From Methanoculleus thermophilus (GTDB taxonomy: Archaea > Halobacteriota > Methanomicrobia > Methanomicrobiales > Methanoculleaceae), in NCBI RefSeq assembly GCF_001571405.1, contig NZ_BCNX01000003.1, forward strand, positions 248,001-312,000: a stretch of DNA of 64,000 nucleotides. The letters are read 5' to 3'. The notes under the pieces were generated by a model that made no database searches, was not told the origin of the DNA, and was given only the letters and a program-made list of their open reading frames with translations. This document shows positions 60,876 through 64,000 of this stretch, one piece after another. Every line of letters starts with the position of its first letter. The stretch's first letter is position 1. The position numbers and the translations under genes were made by a program.

Positions 60876-61490
60876 ATGAAACTCGATACAATTCAAAAAG
60901 ATGCGCTAGCAGAGTTTGGAAACATTGGTGCTGCCCACGCAGCAACAACCCTCTCCCAGATGTTGATGTGCCCTATTGAGATGACGGTGCCGGACGTGCA
61001 GGTCGTCGATATCGCCGAGATACACAAGTACGTCAGCAATGAGATATCGGCCATGATCGTCTTCCAGATTCAGGGCGAGGTTGCGGATGGAGGTTATGTC
61101 ATCGTCAGCATGCCCAAACAGACCATCATCCAGCTGACGAACTTGATGCTCGGCACGGGCGATCCGGATCGTGATATCAACGAGATGGATCGGAGCGCCG
61201 CAATCGAGATCGGGAACATCATGATATCGGCATTTCTTGATGCAACCGCAGAACTGCTGGGCATCGTCATGCTGCCATCCCCGCCGGCGCTGGCCATCGA
61301 TATGGCGCATGCAGCCTTTGAGTCCGTCGTCGCACAGATGGCTGGTGAGGTGAATGATGTCATCATCTTCAACACCATGTTGACGAGCGAGGCACCGCCT
61401 GTTTACGGTGGTATCTTCATGCTTCCGAACGTGGATCTCATGCACCAGCTGTCCCTCATGCTTGAGCGCTTGATGGAACCACTCTCATAG
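60876..61490 (+). CDS. cheC: CheY-P phosphatase CheC
   Basis: A 204-residue protein of the CheC-FliY-CheX family. It has two D/S-x3-E-x2-N phosphatase signatures: DALAEFGN (about residues 8-15) and SAAIEIGN (about 107-114). Thus both active sites appear intact. CheC removes phosphate from CheY-P, and in Bacillus it is stimulated by binding CheD, whose gene follows after 17 nt. Confidence 0.94.
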   Translation: MKLDTIQKDALAEFGNIGAAHAATTLSQMLMCPIEMTVPDVQVVDIAEIHKYVSNEISAMIVFQIQGEVADGGYVIVSMPKQTIIQLTNLMLGTGDPDRDINEMDRSAAIEIGNIMISAFLDATAELLGIVMLPSPPALAIDMAHAAFESVVAQMAGEVNDVIIFNTMLTSEAPPVYGGIFMLPNVDLMHQLSLMLERLMEPLS

Positions 61491-61507
61491 CCCATCCTTG
61501 GAATAGC

Positions 61508-61999
61508 ATGGATAACAACTTCTTCGCAGAGGGAGAGGGCGTGATCCTCGGCCTTGGTGAATACATGGTAGGAAAATGTCCAATGGGGACGATCGGGCTT
61601 GGATCCTGCATCGCACTCATCCTGCATGACCAGCGCAGATCCCTTGCGGGACTCGCCCATGTTATGCTCCCCGAGAGCCGCGGAAACACCGACCGTCCCG
61701 GTAAGTTTGCAGATACAGCCGCAATCGCCCTCTTTGAAGAGATGGAGGAGTTCGGAAGCACAAAATTCTCGGTCACTGCGAGTATTGTCGGTGGTGCGAG
61801 CATGTTTGAGTACTCGGCAAACTTCCTCAACATCGGTGAGCGCAACATTGCTGCAGTGAAAGATAAGCTCCGCGAATTGGGCATTCAGATTGAGCACGAA
61901 GAGACCGGTGGAAAGGTCGGGCGATCCGTGTATTACTGGCCGGAAGGGAAGGGTCGCCTCATCATCAAGAGGGCGGATGGCACATGCACCGAGTTCTAA
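61508..61999 (+). CDS. cheD: Chemoreceptor glutamine deamidase CheD
   Basis: A 163-residue enzyme converting receptor glutamines to glutamates. TIGLGSCIALILHDQ (Cys nucleophile) and GLAHVMLPES (His) form the catalytic dyad, with the second half ASIVGGASMFEY. The ending TGGKVGRSVYYWPEGKG is typical. Its last 16 nt overlap the next gene, indicating translational coupling. Confidence 0.94.
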   Translation: MDNNFFAEGEGVILGLGEYMVGKCPMGTIGLGSCIALILHDQRRSLAGLAHVMLPESRGNTDRPGKFADTAAIALFEEMEEFGSTKFSVTASIVGGASMFEYSANFLNIGERNIAAVKDKLRELGIQIEHEETGGKVGRSVYYWPEGKGRLIIKRADGTCTEF

Positions 62000-63177
62000 T
62001 TCTCTCCCTCATTGTTCTATCCCTTCTCGTCCCCGCCTCGTCGGCCCTGTACATCAAAGAGCCTGATTTTTATACCGGTATTGCATCAGCCGGAGTGAAG
62101 GACGTAACGAACGGTTTGTATGGCGATGTCATCTTTGCAACCGATTACGGTATCTCTGTATATACGGAAGATGGCACCTGGTACTCTCTCAACCCCAGGC
62201 ACCCGGGAGAGACGGCGTATGGCTGGCTCACTCCTCTTGACGCTATGGTATCCGCGATCGCCCTGGATGCAGAGGGATGTCTCTGGATCGGGTATCCGAA
62301 AGGGTTGCAGTTCGGAGATGAGGCGGGATATCAGGTCATTGATGATCCGGTGCTCCTTAAGAACCGCAACATCAATAGCATAACGCGGTGGGGAGATGAG
62401 ATGTGGGTCGCCACCGGACGGGCAGGCCTCCTCCGCTACCACGATGGTAACTGGACGTGGTATAAACCGTTCGGGCCCGAAGGCCTCGAGTGCTACACCG
62501 TCTTGAGCATGGCGGTCGATGCCGCAAGCGATGCTCTCGTCATCGGGTCCGAGAAGGATGGTATCCAGGTTCTCAAGAACAATTCTGGAGTGATCTCTTT
62601 TGAGAGTGTTACCTACCGCGGCGAACCGCTTCGAGGAATATCTGAAGTGCGGGTCAACCCGTTTGGAGGCGTCTATCTCTTCAACCGCACGACGGTCCTT
62701 CAGCGCACCCCTGATGGGGAAGTCGTGCCGGTCCTTGACAGCGGGAGCCTGAGCGCGTTCCCCGTCTATATAAACGATATTGCGGCAACGCCGGATGGGA
62801 TGCTTCTTGTCGCATCCACAAACGGGATCTATGGGTGGGACGGGATGAATGTGACCCTGCATATCACGTCAGGGGACGGGATTCGTTCGAATGCTGTCAA
62901 GAAACTCTTCATCGATGCCGCCGAAAGATGCTGGTTTGTTGTCCCCGGAAACGTGGGTTACATTCCGCTGCCAGCAGGTTTGGCTTCCCTTGACCTCTCT
63001 GCCGTTTCGACGCAGACGACGCCTGAAGTACCGGTGACCACCGCCCTTCCCGAAACTCCGCAGGAGACCCTGGCTCCGGAAGTGACGCCCGGAGTGACTC
63101 CCGGAGAGTCTCAAGGCGCACTTGAGAGGGTGTGGGCGTCTCTTGGGGGACGGTTGGGGTCAGTGATCGGCCGGTGA
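61984..63177 (+). CDS. Secreted beta-propeller-like protein coupled to cheD
   Basis: A 397-residue protein. The signal peptide is RVLILSLIVLSLLVPASSA (about residues 3-21). Residues about 30-330 show repeated propeller strands with LWIGYPKGL, MWVATGRAGLLRYHDGNW and LVASTNGIYGWDGM, like the two-component regulator propeller repeats of extracellular sensors. A Pro/Thr/Glu-rich linker (about 335-380) and a short helical end follow, without a clear final membrane anchor. ATG 61984 lies inside cheD with a 16-nt overlap. A role as extracytoplasmic sensor or archaellum-associated factor is inferred from context only. Confidence 0.68.
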   Translation: MHRVLILSLIVLSLLVPASSALYIKEPDFYTGIASAGVKDVTNGLYGDVIFATDYGISVYTEDGTWYSLNPRHPGETAYGWLTPLDAMVSAIALDAEGCLWIGYPKGLQFGDEAGYQVIDDPVLLKNRNINSITRWGDEMWVATGRAGLLRYHDGNWTWYKPFGPEGLECYTVLSMAVDAASDALVIGSEKDGIQVLKNNSGVISFESVTYRGEPLRGISEVRVNPFGGVYLFNRTTVLQRTPDGEVVPVLDSGSLSAFPVYINDIAATPDGMLLVASTNGIYGWDGMNVTLHITSGDGIRSNAVKKLFIDAAERCWFVVPGNVGYIPLPAGLASLDLSAVSTQTTPEVPVTTALPETPQETLAPEVTPGVTPGESQGALERVWASLGGRLGSVIGR

Positions 63178-63397
63178 GCGAACTGCGAGATCCAGCGGGA
63201 AAGATATTTCAATTCTCCTAATGCGGATCTCATGGGCCCCCTCCGGGCCCTGCCGCCAAAACCCCTCAGCCTTCCTGTGCTCGATTCCTTGGGGTACGTG
63301 CGACCGGCGTCCTGGCAGCCGGATTCAATGAGGATTGGACCTGTATATCTCTCTGAAAATGAGAAGGGAGTGGAGAAGGAAGCCTTGAAACCCAACC
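63178..63397. other. Convergent intergenic region with GC hairpin
   Basis: GGGCCC at 63234-63239 and again at 63245-63250 make a short stable hairpin between two converging genes and could end transcription from both sides. No T-run follows it. No gene is seen. Confidence 0.4.
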
Positions 63398-64000
63398 TCA
63401 AGACTTCGAGACTTCTGCATAATAGTATTCTCCGGCAGCGACTTGCTCCCGGTCCAGGAACGACCCTGGCTTATTGATCCGCGGTCTCCCGCTCTTGTCA
63501 CGCCGGAATGTGATCCCGAGCGCCTTGAGGAACCGGTTCATGCCCGGCGCCATATCGAACGGACCGGCAGCCGTGCCGTGGACGCCCGGTTCGCCCTCAA
63601 AGACCAGTATCCGGTCGCTGATCATATCGATGACGTAGATGTCGTGGTCGATCACGAGCGTGCTTGCGTCCCGCCCTTCGGCGTGCTTCCTGATCATGCG
63701 CGAGATCTTCACGCGCTGCTCCACATCGAGGTGAGCGCTCGGCTCGTCCAAGATGTAGAGGTCGGCATCGCGGGAGAGGCAGATTGCGATCGCGACCCGC
63801 TGGAGTTCCCCGCCGGAGAGTGTGTTCACCGGCGCCTGGAGGAGCTGTGAGAGGGAGAGTGGCTCCAGGATCTCGTGCTGATAGTATGATGTGTCAAACT
63901 TTGCCGTCGTCCGGCGGAGGACCTCCTCGACGGTTGCATCGGTGTCACCCTTGATATACTGCGGCTTATACGAGATCCGCACCCGGGTATCCATTGCCCC
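63398..64000 (-). CDS. Ribosome recycling ATPase ABCE1/RLI, C-terminal part (partial)
   Basis: The C-terminal about 200 codons of the twin-ATPase that splits ribosomes after termination in archaea and eukaryotes. The second nucleotide-binding domain shows NTLSGGELQRVAIAICL (signature), LYILDEPSAHLD (Walker B) and STLVIDHDIYVIDMIS (switch His), then the RLI tail (FLKALGITFRRDKSGRPRINKPGSFLD). It enters from beyond the window's right edge, so the Fe-S domain and first ATPase are not seen. Confidence 0.9.
   Translation of the reverse strand, partial: GAMDTRVRISYKPQYIKGDTDATVEEVLRRTTAKFDTSYYQHEILEPLSLSQLLQAPVNTLSGGELQRVAIAICLSRDADLYILDEPSAHLDVEQRVKISRMIRKHAEGRDASTLVIDHDIYVIDMISDRILVFEGEPGVHGTAAGPFDMAPGMNRFLKALGITFRRDKSGRPRINKPGSFLDREQVAAGEYYYAEVSKS

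Noticed and set aside
1-64000. CRISPR array, rRNA operon or intact insertion sequence
   Set aside because: No regularly spaced repeats, no rRNA-like blocks and no transposase with terminal repeats were found.

Overview
The window reads as chromosomal DNA of a euryarchaeal methanogen of the order Methanomicrobiales, most like Methanoculleus. The genus is my inference from gene content and GC-rich coding. Archaeal markers include ribosomal protein S17e, Alba, ABCE1/RLI, RaSEA (archaeosine), CobY, ArlB-J archaellum genes, CheF and DUF373. Promoters are TATA boxes, several so close to the start codon that the mRNA should be leaderless. I see no rRNA, CRISPR array or intact insertion sequence.

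Layout. 0-13 kb: methyltransferase, two tandem secreted paralogs, MsrB, a lipoprotein, an iron-sulfur flavoprotein, a 1125-residue HEAT-repeat protein, a GalT-like protein facing a GT4 glycosyltransferase, and a Mut7-C/AmrS radical-SAM pair. 13-29 kb: UMP kinase, tRNA-Pro with endonuclease III 5 nt behind it, phosphate transporter PitA with its DUF47 partner, a PP-loop/cysteine-desulfurase fusion, a NadE fragment, a second HhH glycosylase, a FIST sensor, RecQ, a nuclease-family protein, a flavin-barrel protein, a second iron-sulfur flavoprotein and tRNA-Ser. 29-38 kb: surface protein, RaSEA, archaeal ornithine cyclodeaminase, CobY-CobD, a ribbon-helix-helix/FtsZ operon with repeated operator-like sites, a coiled-coil protein behind a long structured-looking leader, and DUF373. 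38.7-42.7 kb (minus strand): a compact operon thiN-rps17e-dapA-dapB-ferredoxin-asd-albA, which covers early lysine/threonine-family synthesis plus housekeeping genes.

44.9-63.2 kb is the motility and chemotaxis island: two archaellins, an antisense membrane glycosyltransferase-like gene, arlCDE (split by an apparent frameshift), arlG, arlF, arlH, arlI, arlJ, an uncharacterised acidic membrane protein, cheF, cheY, cheB, cheA, cheC, cheD, and a secreted propeller-like protein overlapping cheD. The window ends inside the ABCE1/RLI gene on the minus strand.

Most noteworthy: the PP-loop/desulfurase fusion; the broken or recoded arlCDE; an endonuclease III with a Cys-to-His change at one iron-sulfur ligand; the operator repeats before the RHH-ftsZ operon; the ~250-nt leader before the coiled-coil gene; and the two unstudied proteins inside the archaellum/chemotaxis operon. 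No wholly new system is demonstrated. These are the places where one could hide.
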